DNA of 64,000 nucleotides, taken from CAVORB01 sp963736235 (GTDB taxonomy: Bacteria; Pseudomonadota; Gammaproteobacteria; Chromatiales; Chromatiaceae). The stretch lies in the NCBI GenBank assembly GCA_963736235.1, contig CAVTOR010000006.1:186001-250000 (forward strand). Direction: 5' to 3'. The notes below the pieces were generated by a model. It saw only the letters and a list, made by a program, of their open reading frames with translations, ran no database searches and was not told the DNA's origin. Position numbers and translations under genes: made by a program. Of this stretch, positions 9,713 through 19,912 are shown one piece after another (the stretch's first letter is position 1; every line of letters starts with the position of its first letter).

Positions 9713-9799
9713 TCAGAGCACTAGGGCCAAAAGCGGCGCCGGCGCCATCATCCCGACGACGGCAAACACCACGGCAACTCTGATGGAATTTGGATGCAT
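9713..9799 (-). CDS. Possible 28-residue hydrophobic peptide
   Basis: A short frame, MHPNSIRVAVVFAVVGMM followed by APAPLLALVL, is preceded by GGAGGAG 7 bases upstream of the ATG, an unusually strong ribosome site for this region. The peptide would form one membrane helix. It is the first possible gene of the minus-strand unit leading to the GH57 genes, about 80 bases upstream of the first. I recognise no family, and the length makes chance occurrence possible. Confidence 0.45.
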   Translation of the reverse strand: MHPNSIRVAVVFAVVGMMAPAPLLALVL

Positions 9800-10036
9800 G
9801 GCTAAGCTCCTCCGGGGCACCCGGGTGATTGCAACCGCAATGACAGGGATTACCGAAAAAATTGATGCCTACTATTTTACGCCCTGTCGCATCATTTTGC
9901 CGCATGACCGACCCGACAACACCTGGCCGGCGAGCAGCACCGGCCACTGAAAGGGCGGGCTCGACCTGCCGCTCGACTGCTTGATCCGGTGGGAATACGC
10001 CGGCACTATCTCACCAAAGCCCTCAAGAGCCGCACC
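9800..10036. other. Intergenic region with no recognised gene
   Basis: This stretch separates the minus-strand GH57 unit from plus-strand genes and probably holds divergent promoters. It includes an AT-richer patch at about 9855-9900. I see no RNA gene, repeat or clear operator. Confidence 0.5.
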
Positions 10037-10276
10037 ATGCCCCAAGTCATCGTCGATTCCGAGTCCAAGTCCCTCGCCGAGCGTTTTGCGCTCGTCAAGA
10101 CCAAGCGCCGGAATCGCGCCCGCTACCCCGAGTCCTGTGTCACGCCAGCGACGGACGAGCCGGAGGCGCGCGCCGGCGCTGATCCCAGCCGCGACCTGCA
10201 TCCAGCGATCGTCTATGGACCATCCAAGTCATCCGAGGGCCAGCGCATCTACTACCTCATACGTTGGCTCGACTGA
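10037..10276 (+). CDS. Small hypothetical protein
   Basis: The ATG at 10037 gives 79 residues, starting MPQVIVDSESKSLAERFALV and ending QRIYYLIRWLD. An in-frame GTG lies 16 codons upstream. The composition is charged and soluble, with a basic stretch KTKRRNRARYPES. I do not recognise a family. The gene is followed 34 bases later by the ABC ATPase. The absence of a clear ribosome site and the presence of an opposite-strand frame keep confidence low. Confidence 0.4.
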   Translation: MPQVIVDSESKSLAERFALVKTKRRNRARYPESCVTPATDEPEARAGADPSRDLHPAIVYGPSKSSEGQRIYYLIRWLD

Positions 10277-10310
10277 ACCCGTCAATCCACACCGGCAAGG
10301 ACGGGCGAGC

Positions 10311-11029
<719 letters not shown>

Positions 11030-11033
<4 letters not shown>

Positions 11034-13543
11034 TGCCCGTCTTACTGCGCGCGAGCCTTCGCTACCTGCGGCGCCACCCCTGGCAATCCTGGCTATCGGT
11101 GATCGGCATCGCCCTGGGTGTCGCGGTGGTGGTCGCAGTCGACATCGCCAACCACAGCGCCCGAACCGCCTTCCGGATGTCCGTGGAACGCATCTCCGGC
11201 AAGGCCACCCACCAGATCGAGGCGGCCAGCGGGGCGATCCCGGAGGCGCTTTACGTGCGCCTGCGCCTGGAGCAGGGACTCACCACCGCCGCCCCGGTGA
11301 TCGAAGGTGCCGTTCGCATCGGGGACCGGAGCTTCACGCTGCTGGGGCTGGACCCCTTCGCGTCGCTGCCCTTCCTGCAGGGCGGGAGCCGGCCATCGGC
11401 ATTGAACCTGCCGGCGCTGCTGACCGCACCAGGCGCCTTGCTCTTGAGCGAGGAAGACGCCCGCAGCCTGGGGCTGGAGACCGGCTCCGAACTGGAGGTC
11501 CAGGTGGCGGGCGGGCAGCGGGCGGCGTTCGTGGCGGGAACGCTTCGCTCCGACGACGTTGCGGCGCTCGGTGGGCTGATCATGGCGGACATCTCCAACG
11601 CCCAGGAGCTGCTGGACCGGATCGGCGTCATTGACCGCATCGATCTGATCCTCGATGCGGCGGAGGCGGCGCAGGTCGCCGCCACGCTCCCTCCGGGCAT
11701 GCGCCTGGTACCCGCCGAGCGCCGGAGCCAGACGCTCACCCGGATGACGCGCGCGTTCCACACCAACCTCACGGCCATGAGCCTGCTGGCCGTGCTGGTG
11801 GGCGGTTTCATCATCTACAACACCATGACCTTCGCCGTGCTGCGCCGCCGTCCGCTGCTCGGCACCCTGCGCTCGCTCGGCGTGACCCGGGGTCAACTGT
11901 TCGCCTTGGTGCTCGCGGAGGCGACGGCCTTCGCGCTTCTGGGCTCCGCGATCGGAATGACGGTGGGGATCGGCATCGGCTGGGGGCTGGTGCAGCTCGT
12001 CACCCGGACCATCGATGACCTTTACTTCGCCCTGACCGTCAGTCAGCTCGTCATCGCCCCCTGGTCCCTCGCCAAGGGGGCGGCAATGGGCATCCTGATC
12101 ACACTGATCGCCGCCCTGGGACCGGCCTGGGAGGCCGCCGCCTCCGAGCCGCGGGAGGTGCTGCGGCAGCACCGAATCGAGCGCGCCGCGGGCCGCCTGC
12201 TGCCCGGATTGAGCAGCCTCGGAGTCCTGCTCCTGGCGGCCGGCCTCATGACCGCACAGGTCCCGAGCCGCTCCATCGGGGTGGGATTCCTCGCGCTCTT
12301 CATGACGGTGGTGGGCTTCAGTCTGTGCGTGCCCCTGGGGCTCAAGGCGCTCGGTCTTGCCCTGACCCCGGTTCTCGGGCGCTTCGCCGGCCCGGCGGGT
12401 AGACTCGCCGCCCGCGGCATCAACGCCTCCATCGCCCGCACCGGCATCGCGGCCGCGGCGCTGACGGTCGCGGTTTCGGCGACCGTGGGCGTCGGGATCA
12501 TGATCGACAGCTTTCGCGGCAGCGTGGCCGAGTGGCTCGACTACACGCTCGCGAGCGACCTCTACCTCTCGGCACCCACCGCGGCCGAGAGCCCGGGCGG
12601 CGGCCTGCCGCACGGGATCGCCGAGAGGCTGCGCGCATTGCCGGGCGTCGCGGAGGTCAGTCAGGGACGGCGCGTCCAGGTCGAGGCCAACACGGGGCCG
12701 GTGCCATTGCTGGCGCTGGAGGCGTCCTCGCGCAGCCGCGACGGCTTCCGCTTCCAGGGTCGTGAGATGCCAGATCTGTGGAGCCGGTTCGAGGCGGGAG
12801 AGCTGATCCTGGCCTCCGAGCCCTACGCTTATCATCACGGGGTCGGCGTCGGCGACCAGCTCCAGCTCTTCACCACGCGGGGCTGGAAGGACTTCGAGAT
12901 CGGCGGCGTTTTCCGCGACTATGGCTCGGACCGCGGCATGCTGGTCCTCCCCCGGCACCTGTACGCGGAGCTGTGGGGAGATCCAGGCGTATCCACCGTG
13001 GGGGTCGCGTTGACGCCAGGCACGCCGCTCGACGCGGCCCTGACCCGCGTGCGATCCCTGGCCACGGCATACGATCAGGAGGTCCGCGTCCAGGCCAACC
13101 GCAGGATTCGGGAGCAGTCGCTCGAGGTATTCGACCGCACCTTCGTCATCACCCGAGTGCTGCGGCTACTGGCCCTGGGGGTAGCCTTCGTCGGCGTGCT
13201 CAGCGCCCTCATGGCCCTGCAGCTCGAGCGGGCCAGGGAGTACGCCATTTTGCGCGCGACCGGGGTCACCCGGGGACAGTTGCTCGCGCTGGTGCTGCTG
13301 CAGACATCGGCGATCGGACTGGCGGCGGGAATGCTGGCGATTCCGCTCGGCTTGATCCTCGGCAGCATGCTCATCCACGTGGTCAACCTGCGCTCCTTCG
13401 GCTGGGACATGGACATGGTCGTCCCCGGCTCGGCCCTGATCCTGGGGCTCGCGCTGGCCTGGGCGGCGGCCCTGCTGGCGGGACTCTACCCCGCGTTCAA
13501 GGCCGCGCGCACCCGGCCTGCCGAGGCGCTGCGGGACGAGTGA
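11030..13543 (+). CDS. FtsX-fold ABC transporter permease, 837 residues (YbbP-like)
   Basis: The start is GTG 11030 or the adjoining ATG 11033, overlapping the ATPase stop. An N-terminal helix (SWLSVIGIALGVAVVVAVDIA) is followed by a large periplasmic domain, then two three-helix FtsX units: one near residues 250-370 (SLLAVLVGGFIIYNTMTFAV) and one near 715-830 (EYAILRATGVTRGQLLAL). This duplicated FtsX arrangement and length match YbbP-type permeases, which pair with YbbA-type ATPases and are thought to move or extract envelope molecules. The substrate is unknown. The gene ends 18 bases before the convergent hemerythrin gene. Confidence 0.9.
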
Positions 13544-13560
13544 TCGCGGCGCGATGCGCG

Positions 13561-14004
13561 CTACCGGACTCTCGAGTTGCCCAGCTGCTCGTAGTAGTAA
13601 TCGGCGAAGCGCTGGTCCTCCGCGATCGCATGGTTGAAGAACCAGCGTTTGATGCCCTCCGCGGTCTCGGCGTCGATGCAGGGAGCGCCGCTCTCTTCCA
13701 GCTCGCGCCTGATCTGGATGAATTCGGCCATCTGGAGGGAGTGTTCCGTCCTGTGCTCCTCGTAGTGCGGATAATCGATCGACTGCAGAAAGGACTCCTC
13801 GCGGCCGAAGTGCACCCGCACGTGCTCGATGACCGCGTCCAGGCGGACGAGTAAGGGAGACGTCGCCTCTTCGGTGTCACCGCCGCGCTCGCGTCCGTTT
13901 CTGCAGAAGAGCAGGTTCATCAGCCGCACCATCTCTTGATGGTCCGCGTCGAGCGTTTCGATTCCCAACAGCCACTCCTCGCGCCAGATCAGCAGGCTCG
14001 TCAT
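13561..14004 (-). CDS. Bacteriohemerythrin
   Basis: The start is taken at ATG 14004-14002, with GGAG just upstream; a GTG three codons earlier is possible. The 147-residue protein has the di-iron ligands expected of a hemerythrin: His in LDADHQEM, HVRVHFGREE (H-x3-H-x3-E), HYEEHRTEH (H-x3-H) and NHAIAEDQ (H-x4-D). It is predicted to be a four-helix O2-binding protein in the cytoplasm. Single-domain bacterial forms may store or deliver O2 or respond to it. It stands alone and converges on the ABC permease. Confidence 0.92.
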   Translation of the reverse strand: MTSLLIWREEWLLGIETLDADHQEMVRLMNLLFCRNGRERGGDTEEATSPLLVRLDAVIEHVRVHFGREESFLQSIDYPHYEEHRTEHSLQMAEFIQIRRELEESGAPCIDAETAEGIKRWFFNHAIAEDQRFADYYYEQLGNSRVR

Positions 14005-14143
14005 AGGCTCCACGGTTTCGCCGGTTACCGGCGGGTCTAGCCCGGCAGGGCATCACCCCGCCAGGCGTTCCCGAAAAGGATAGCTCGAATTGGCGCGGCC
14101 GGGTATCGCACACGCACTGAAACAGCGCGCGACGCGGCGCACC

Positions 14144-15811
14144 TCAGGCCGCCCACGCACGCGTTGCGGCTACCCGATTCAAGGCCGACAGGACCGCCTT
14201 CAGGGACGCGCTCACCGTGTCCCGGTCGAGCGAGACCCCGGCGACGCATTGCCCGTCAACCCGAAGCTGAACATAGGCAATGGCCACCGCGTCCGTGCCT
14301 TCCCCGAGCGCGTGCTCGACATAGTCGACCACCGAGGCCTCCTGGTCGCTCGCCCGCTGCCAGGCGTCTACGAAGGCCGCGATCGCTCCCTGCCCTTCGC
14401 CGACCAGCACACGCTCCCCGCCGGGACCTCCGACGCGGGCCTCGATCCGATCGTGCCCGTTGCGGTTGAGGCGATAGCCCAACAGGCGCGTGGGGGCGCC
14501 GTCCGCGACGAAGTGGTCGACGAACAGCCGGTGGATAGCCGAGCCGTCCATCTCTCCCCCGCGGCGCTCGCTCTCGGCCTGCACCAGCTGCGCCAGCTCC
14601 GTCTGCAGCCAGCGCGGGATCTTCATGCCGTAGTCGCGCTCCATCACGAACGCGACACCGCCCTTGCCGGACTGGCTGTTGACGCGGACGATGGCCTGAT
14701 AATCACGCCCGATGTCTTTCGGGTCGATGGGCAGATAGGCCACCTGCCAGGGCCCATCCGGGCGCTGCCTGGCAAGGGTCTTGCGAATGGCGTCCTGGTG
14801 GCTGCCGGAGAAGGCGGTGTAGACCAGCTCGCCAACCCAGGGATGACGCGGGTGCAGGGGCATTCCCGTGCACGCGCCGACAACCTCGACGATCCTGTCC
14901 GGGTTGGACAGGTCCAGCTCCGGGTCCACCCCCTGACTGTAGAGATTCATGGCCAGGGTCACGATATCCATGTTGCCGGTGCGCTCGCCGTTGCCGAGCA
15001 GGGTTCCCTCCACCCGGTCCGCCCCGGCCAGGAGCGCCAGCTCCGCGGCCCCGACCGCCCCGCCGCGGTCGTTGTGGGTGTGCACCGAGATCACCACGGC
15101 GTCCCGCCGCGAGATATGGGTAGCGAAGTATTCGACCTGGTCGGCGAAGACGTTGGGGCTCGCGACCTCGACCGTGGCCGGCAGGTTGATGATGCAGGGC
15201 CGACCCGCGCTCGGGCGCCAGACATCGAGAACCGCCTCGCACACCTCCACCGCATACTCGGGCTCGGTGGCGGTGAAGCTCTCCGGGGAGTATTGGAAGG
15301 TCCACTCGGTCCGCGGATACTTGGCCGCCTCCCGCACGAGCAGCTCCGCGCCGCGGCGGGCGATGGCCTTCACCCCTTCCCGGTCCTGGCCGAATACCTG
15401 CTCCCGCTGCACCGGCGAGGTGGAGTTGTAGAGGTGCACGATGGCCCTTTCCGCCCCACGCAACGCCTCGAACGTCCGGCAAATGAGGTCCTCGCGTGCC
15501 TGCACCAGCACCTGGATGGTGACGTCTTGCGGGATACGCCGCGCCTCGATCAGCCAGCGGACGAAGTCGTGATCCGGCTTGCTGGCGGCGGGAAACCCGA
15601 CCTCGATCTCCTTGAAGCCCGTGTCAAGCAGCAGTTGCCACATCCGGCGTTTCTGCTCCACGCTCATGGGCTCGAGCAGGGCCTGATTGCCGTCGCGCAG
15701 ATCCACGCTGACCCAGCGCGGCGCGCGCTCGATGACCCGATCCGGCCATTGGCGATGCGGCAAGGGGACCCGCAGGGCGGGACCGTATCTTCTGTGATCA
15801 AAGCGGCTCAT
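14144..15811 (-). CDS. leuA: 2-isopropylmalate synthase (long form)
   Basis: The enzyme condenses acetyl-CoA with 2-oxoisovalerate in the first committed step of leucine synthesis. The start is ATG 15811-15809, with GGGAGA 7 bases upstream, giving 555 residues. The metal and active-site motifs are visible: VDLRDGNQALLEPM near the start, SVHTHNDRGGAVGAAE and LLGNGERTGNMD. The C-terminal 130 residues form the leucine-sensing regulatory domain (VVDYVEHALGEGTDAVAIAY). The length matches the actinobacterial/alpha-proteobacterial long form rather than the roughly 520-residue E. coli form. It is divergent from an Lrp-type regulator. Confidence 0.95.
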   Translation of the reverse strand: MSRFDHRRYGPALRVPLPHRQWPDRVIERAPRWVSVDLRDGNQALLEPMSVEQKRRMWQLLLDTGFKEIEVGFPAASKPDHDFVRWLIEARRIPQDVTIQVLVQAREDLICRTFEALRGAERAIVHLYNSTSPVQREQVFGQDREGVKAIARRGAELLVREAAKYPRTEWTFQYSPESFTATEPEYAVEVCEAVLDVWRPSAGRPCIINLPATVEVASPNVFADQVEYFATHISRRDAVVISVHTHNDRGGAVGAAELALLAGADRVEGTLLGNGERTGNMDIVTLAMNLYSQGVDPELDLSNPDRIVEVVGACTGMPLHPRHPWVGELVYTAFSGSHQDAIRKTLARQRPDGPWQVAYLPIDPKDIGRDYQAIVRVNSQSGKGGVAFVMERDYGMKIPRWLQTELAQLVQAESERRGGEMDGSAIHRLFVDHFVADGAPTRLLGYRLNRNGHDRIEARVGGPGGERVLVGEGQGAIAAFVDAWQRASDQEASVVDYVEHALGEGTDAVAIAYVQLRVDGQCVAGVSLDRDTVSASLKAVLSALNRVAATRAWAA

Positions 15812-16100
15812 CGGGTATCTCCCTGATCGCTCGGGTTGTTGTCGTCGTCTCATTGCGGCCTGCGCCCTGGTAAAGAGATCCGGCCGTGCACGGCGCTGGT
15901 GGCGCCCGCACCTTGAGTGAGCCCGGACCTTGTGGGTCCGGACCCGGATCGCCCTCTTGTGGAGGACGGGGATAGTTTAGCGAATGGTGCCCGACAGGGG
16001 ATTGCGATGTCGTGTGTGAAATGGGTCCAAGAAGTCTTTTTCTGCCGTTCATTCTATACTCCACGCAATAATCCACTTTCAGCGACGGAAAGGGGGCAAG
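15812..16100. promoter_or_regulatory. Divergent leuA / Lrp-type regulator control region
   Basis: This 289-base region lies between the start of leuA (minus) and the Lrp/AsnC regulator (plus) and must hold both promoters. A perfect hairpin, CCGGACC (15923-15929) and GGTCCGG (15935-15941), lies in the leuA leader. It has no following T-run, so it is not a standard terminator. I found no leucine-rich leader peptide. The arrangement suggests the regulator acts on leuA, but no operator sequence was identified. Confidence 0.5.
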
Positions 16101-16568
16101 ATGGAGCTCGACCGTTACGACAAACGCATCCTCGAGGTACTCCAGCGGGAGGGGCGCATCAGCAACCAGGACCTGGCCGACCGCATCGGCCTGTCTCCCT
16201 CCCCCTGCCTGCGGCGGGTGCGCGCCCTCGAGGAGGCCGGCATCATCACTGGCTATCGTGCCCTGCTGGACGCCGGGAAGCTGGGGCTCGATCTGATGGC
16301 CGTCCTCAGCATCTCCATGGACCGCCACACGCCCGAGCGCTTCGCCGCCTTCGACGCCGCCATCAGCGCCCTGCCGGAGGTGCTGGAGTGCCTGCTGATC
16401 ACTGGCCGCGACGCGGACTACCAGCTCAAGGTGATCGTGCGCGACATGGCGGCCTATCAGGACCTGCTGTTGAACAAGATCACCCGCATCGAGGGGGTCA
16501 CGGGCGTGCACTCCAGCTTCGTGCTCCGGCGCGTCGTGGAGAGAACTGTTGTGCCGATTCCCGGGTGA
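16101..16568 (+). CDS. Lrp/AsnC-family transcriptional regulator
   Basis: A 155-residue protein of standard family length. Residues 5-50 form the helix-turn-helix (YDKRILEVLQREGRISNQDL followed by ADRIGLSPSPCLRRVRALEE). The C-terminal part is the RAM ligand-binding domain (GLDLMAVLSISMD, VLECLLITGRDADYQLKVI). The ATG is preceded by a GGAAAGGGGG-like purine stretch. It probably senses an amino acid and controls the divergent leuA gene; the ligand cannot be determined from sequence. Confidence 0.93.
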   Translation: MELDRYDKRILEVLQREGRISNQDLADRIGLSPSPCLRRVRALEEAGIITGYRALLDAGKLGLDLMAVLSISMDRHTPERFAAFDAAISALPEVLECLLITGRDADYQLKVIVRDMAAYQDLLLNKITRIEGVTGVHSSFVLRRVVERTVVPIPG

Positions 16569-16652
16569 GAGGTGGTGCTCGTCGGGCAGAACGGCCAGGC
16601 AAAAAAAACGGCCCGACTCGGACCGTATGGACGCCTTGCGCGTGATGAGGAG

Positions 16653-16880
16653 CTAGAAGCCGATCATCTCCGCATGCAGCCCCTTGTTGCGGACGGCCTG
16701 CAACAGACTGCTGGGACGAACCTCGGATCCGTCGAAGTCCACCAGCATGAGATGGCGTGCGCGCTCGTGGACGCATGCGCTGTAGACGCCGCGCTCGCTA
16801 CTCAGCTCGCGCTCCAGTACGTGTATACCCTCGTCGTCCAGGCTCTCGTCGATGTGAATCACGATATCGCCCGTGTGCAT
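16653..16880 (-). CDS. Small HMA-like (ferredoxin-fold) protein without CxxC
   Basis: The ATG at 16880-16878 with GAGGG upstream gives 75 residues: MHTGDIVIHIDESLDD, then alternating helix and strand segments (HVLERELSSERGVYSACVHE, HLMLVDFDGSEV, LLQAVRNKGLHAEMIGF). The beta-alpha-beta-beta-alpha-beta order resembles heavy-metal-associated domains, but the metal-binding CxxC is absent; only one Cys is present. Function is unknown. It converges on the Lrp-type regulator and stands alone. Confidence 0.75.
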   Translation of the reverse strand: MHTGDIVIHIDESLDDEGIHVLERELSSERGVYSACVHERARHLMLVDFDGSEVRPSSLLQAVRNKGLHAEMIGF

Positions 16881-17379
16881 TTTGTATCCCTCTTTTGCCT
16901 TTGGTGGTCGAGACACGGCGGTTAGCGCCGTATAGGAGAAGGTTTAGACCATGCGTCACGACTTAACAAAGTATTTTTGTAAGATACTCGGCGAAGGAAC
17001 ACGTGACGGAGTGTGGTTTCCGCTTCGTCAGTGGCAGGATGGAACAGGAGCGCCGGCAGAGTCACGACAGGAGCGGTTATTCAGCGCGAGCCCTTGCGGC
17101 TGCGCGGCGGCAGTTGGAGCTTGACGCCGGCAAAGGCGTCGTCGATGTTGCCGGGGACCGGGAACTCGGATGCATTTCCAGTTTACTTTATAAAGTTATC
17201 TTAAATATTTGTTTTATATATATTATGATCCAAATTTCTGTGCCCAATGTGTCCGAGACAGGCGCCGAACCCGGACCGGGTCTACGGCAACGGTCGCCTG
17301 TTCGTCGATGCCATCTTGTGTCGTGCGCGCGGGCGCGCGGGAGCGACCCGCTCCCGGCCAGCGGGAGGCGGGTCCGTCG
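16881..17379. promoter_or_regulatory. Intergenic region with AT-rich island upstream of MFS gene
   Basis: About 500 bases without a convincing gene. A sharply AT-rich island at about 17178-17237 stands out against the GC-rich surroundings. It contains TTAAAT and TATGAT separated by 17 bases, which could be a promoter for the MFS gene. A short inverted repeat, AGTAT (16970-16974) and ATACT (16984-16988), lies nearer the small HMA-like gene. No repeats or RNA genes are recognised. Confidence 0.45.
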
Positions 17380-18672
17380 GTGCTAACCTCCACGCAGAAG
17401 GCGCATCTCGACCGGCTGCGTTGGACCGCCTTCGTCGTCGTCGGTCTGGCCTACATCCTGTCCTTCTTCCACCGCTTCGCACCGGCCGCCATCTCCGCCG
17501 ATTTGCAGCAGGCGTTCGATGCCAGCTCGGTGGAGCTTGGGGCGCTCGCGGCCACCTACTTCTACGTCTACACCCTGATGCAGATACCCACCGGGGTGTT
17601 GGCGGACACCCTGGGTCCGCGCTTGACCGTCACCGCCGGCGGTATCGTCGCCGGGATCGGGTCCATTCTGTTCGGGCTGGCACCCACCCTGGCGCTGGCC
17701 TCGGCGGGGCGTTTTCTGGTGGGCCTTGGGGTGTCCGTGACCTTCATCTCGATGCTCAAGCTCAACGCCGCCTGGTTCAATGAGAGGCATTTTGGTTCCC
17801 TGAGCGGACTCACCATCCTGATCGGGAATATCGGCGCTGTACTGGCCGCCAGCCCGTTGGCCTGGGCGCTGGGATTCGTCTCCTGGCGCACCCTGTTCAT
17901 CGCCGTGGGGTTTCTCTCTCTCCTGTTGGCGGTGCTCGCCTGGTGGCTGGTGCAGGACCATCCAGGCCGCGCGAACCTCCCCACCATGCGTGAAATGGAC
18001 GGGAAAGCGGCGCATCCGCCCCATCAGGGTCATTGGTACGACGGGCTGCTCCTGGTGTTGAGGAACCGCGACACCTGGCCCGGCCTGTTCGTCAACCTGG
18101 GCATAGGAGGCACCTTTTTCACCTTCGCGGGGTTGTGGGCAGTGCCCTTGCTGCGGGATGGGCATGGCCTCGACCGGGCGGCGGCTACCGCCCATACCAG
18201 CCTGATGCTGGCGGGCTTCGCGGTCGGCGCTTTCTTCATCGGCACACTGTCGGACCGGCTCGGCCGGCGCAAGCCGGTGGTCTTTGTCGCTGGCGGCCTC
18301 TACGCCTTGTGCTGGCTGGTCCTCGCGACCGGATGGAGCCTGCCCGCCGGCGCCAGCCACGCGCTGTTTCTCGTCATGGGCCTGGGGGCGTCGGCATTCA
18401 CCCTGACCTGGGCCTGCGCCAAGGAGGTGAACAGGCACGCCCTGTCCGGCATGGCCACCAGCGTCGTCAACATGGGGGCCTTCCTGGGCACCGCGATCCT
18501 GCAGCCGCTCGTCGGTTGGGTGATCGACTACAGCAGCGGTGGCGGCAATCTCGATGCGGCGAGCTACGCCCCGGGGGTGTTGGTGCTGACAGCTTTTGCG
18601 CTGATGGGGCTGGCGTCAGCGTTCGCCCAACGGGAGACCTTCTGCCGTTATCTGAATAGCGAACCTGACTGA
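17380..18672 (+). CDS. Major facilitator superfamily transporter
   Basis: A GTG at 17380 with GGGAGG about 11 bases upstream gives 430 residues; the open frame extends further upstream but without membrane-protein character. About twelve helices are visible. Motif A-like loops occur between helices 2-3 (GVLADTLGPRLTVTAGG) and 8-9 (GTLSDRLGRRKPVV), a good match to the MFS pattern. The sequence LAYILSFFHRFAPAAISADL at the N-terminus resembles anion or carboxylate-type MFS members. The substrate is unknown. It converges on the acetyltransferase gene. Confidence 0.9.
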   Translation: MLTSTQKAHLDRLRWTAFVVVGLAYILSFFHRFAPAAISADLQQAFDASSVELGALAATYFYVYTLMQIPTGVLADTLGPRLTVTAGGIVAGIGSILFGLAPTLALASAGRFLVGLGVSVTFISMLKLNAAWFNERHFGSLSGLTILIGNIGAVLAASPLAWALGFVSWRTLFIAVGFLSLLLAVLAWWLVQDHPGRANLPTMREMDGKAAHPPHQGHWYDGLLLVLRNRDTWPGLFVNLGIGGTFFTFAGLWAVPLLRDGHGLDRAAATAHTSLMLAGFAVGAFFIGTLSDRLGRRKPVVFVAGGLYALCWLVLATGWSLPAGASHALFLVMGLGASAFTLTWACAKEVNRHALSGMATSVVNMGAFLGTAILQPLVGWVIDYSSGGGNLDAASYAPGVLVLTAFALMGLASAFAQRETFCRYLNSEPD

Positions 18673-18752
18673 ACCGTTCGTGTAGTCCGGAGCGGGAACC
18701 CGGCGCGAGTTGGCCGCCGACCGGGGATCTTGCCCTCACGCCCGGAGGGTGG

Positions 18753-19175
18753 TCACTTCAGCTGCTCCAGGAAATGGTGGCAGACGATGTGCATGCCCTG
18801 GTTGAAATAGAACCGGTGGGCGCGATGCCGCTGTACGCCGGAGTCGAGATCGATGGCGGAACAGCCCTCCGCTCGCGCCTTGCTCCTGAGCCACTCCAGC
18901 ATGCGGGCACCGTGGCCCGCCGACCGCAACCCTTCGACCGTGGAAAGATCTTCGACGTACAGGTGCCTGCCCAGGTAGAAGTTGGTCGAGATCCGAAACC
19001 CCGCGACGCAGACCACGCGCCCTTGTTCGTGCATCGAGGCGAGCTGGTAACCCTCCGCCATCATCGCCTGTACCTGGGCCACGAAGTCGCGCTCTACCAG
19101 TCGCTCCCGCAGGTGCCGCATCGCCTCGAAGCAGGCCGCAATCTCGCTCTCGGTTCGCGCCAGACCGATCATCAT
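18753..19175 (-). CDS. GNAT-family N-acetyltransferase
   Basis: The start is ATG 19175-19173 or the next codon; GAGGA lies just upstream. The protein is about 140 residues. The GNAT core is seen in VVCVAGFRISTNFYLGRHLY, the strand beta-4 stretch YVEDLSTVEGLRS, the acetyl-CoA loop SAGHGARMLEWLRSKA (Q/RxxGxG/A type) and the final GCSAIDLDSGVQRHRAHRFY. The acceptor substrate cannot be predicted. It lies between the MFS gene and the first V-type ATPase operon and shows no clear link to either. Confidence 0.88.
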   Translation of the reverse strand: MMIGLARTESEIAACFEAMRHLRERLVERDFVAQVQAMMAEGYQLASMHEQGRVVCVAGFRISTNFYLGRHLYVEDLSTVEGLRSAGHGARMLEWLRSKARAEGCSAIDLDSGVQRHRAHRFYFNQGMHIVCHHFLEQLK

Positions 19176-19300
19176 GATTCCTCGCATGTTGCAACAAGGA
19201 AGCCGCGCGCATCCGTTACTTCACAGCATGTGAGTTCGCGATCATGCGGCGGCGATTTCGTCCTCGTGGCCGAGGGCAGCGCGGTGCCATCGGCAGCTCC

Positions 19301-19912
19301 TCACGGCAGCGGAACGAGCCGCACCCGGATCGCCTCCTCGCGATCCAACTCCTCGAGTGCGGCATCCACGGCCTTGAGCGTCTCGTCCATCTCCGGGAGC
19401 AGGACGTCCTCCAGGGCGCGGGCGCGGCGCGCGGTGCGAATGTACTCCATCCGCAGACGCTCCAGGTTGCCCGCCCGCGTGGCGAGGTGGGCGGCTCGGG
19501 GAACCAGATCACGAAAGGCGGCGCGGCAGCGCTCGGCCTCCGGACTCTGCTCGACGGAAGTCGGAGGGGGCGCCTGATCCGCCATCTCGCAGCGCGCGTC
19601 GTGCACGACGACGCCGAGAACGGAACGGGGATTCAACCGCAACGCACCGCCCAGGGCGGACGCCGGGGGGTACAGCTCCAGCCCTTCGAGGCCGTGACGC
19701 GCGGCGGCCGCCTTGAGCGCCTGCCCGGCCGCGGCATACTCACGCAGGAAGGTGGCCATCTCCTCCTCGTACCGGGCAAGCTCGACGAGGATCTCGGAGG
19801 CGAGGATCAGCCGTTTCTCGTCCAGGAATCCGTAGCCCTCCTCCATCCCGGCCCGCTCCTCCTTGAGCTCGAGGAAGGCGCTGCGGGTAGGCGTGGCCTC
19901 ACGCTCAGGCAT
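19301..19912 (-). CDS. V/A-type ATPase subunit D (operon 1)
   Basis: The central-stalk subunit D of the V1 head. The ATG at 19912-19910 gives MPEREATPTRSAFLELKEE, and the stop of subunit B overlaps this start, indicating translational coupling. It is 203 residues, with long helices at both ends (LELKEERAGMEEGYGFLDEK; TRAGNLERLRMEYIRTARRA), matching the coiled-coil rotor shaft of the family. It is the last gene of the minus-strand ATPase operon 1. Confidence 0.92.
   Translation of the reverse strand: MPEREATPTRSAFLELKEERAGMEEGYGFLDEKRLILASEILVELARYEEEMATFLREYAAAGQALKAAAARHGLEGLELYPPASALGGALRLNPRSVLGVVVHDARCEMADQAPPPTSVEQSPEAERCRAAFRDLVPRAAHLATRAGNLERLRMEYIRTARRARALEDVLLPEMDETLKAVDAALEELDREEAIRVRLVPLP

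Noticed and set aside
16581..16617. Bidirectional terminator GTCGGGC ... GCCCGAC between the Lrp-type and HMA-like genes
   Set aside because: The loop is 23 bases, and the A-run is inside the loop instead of next to the stem.
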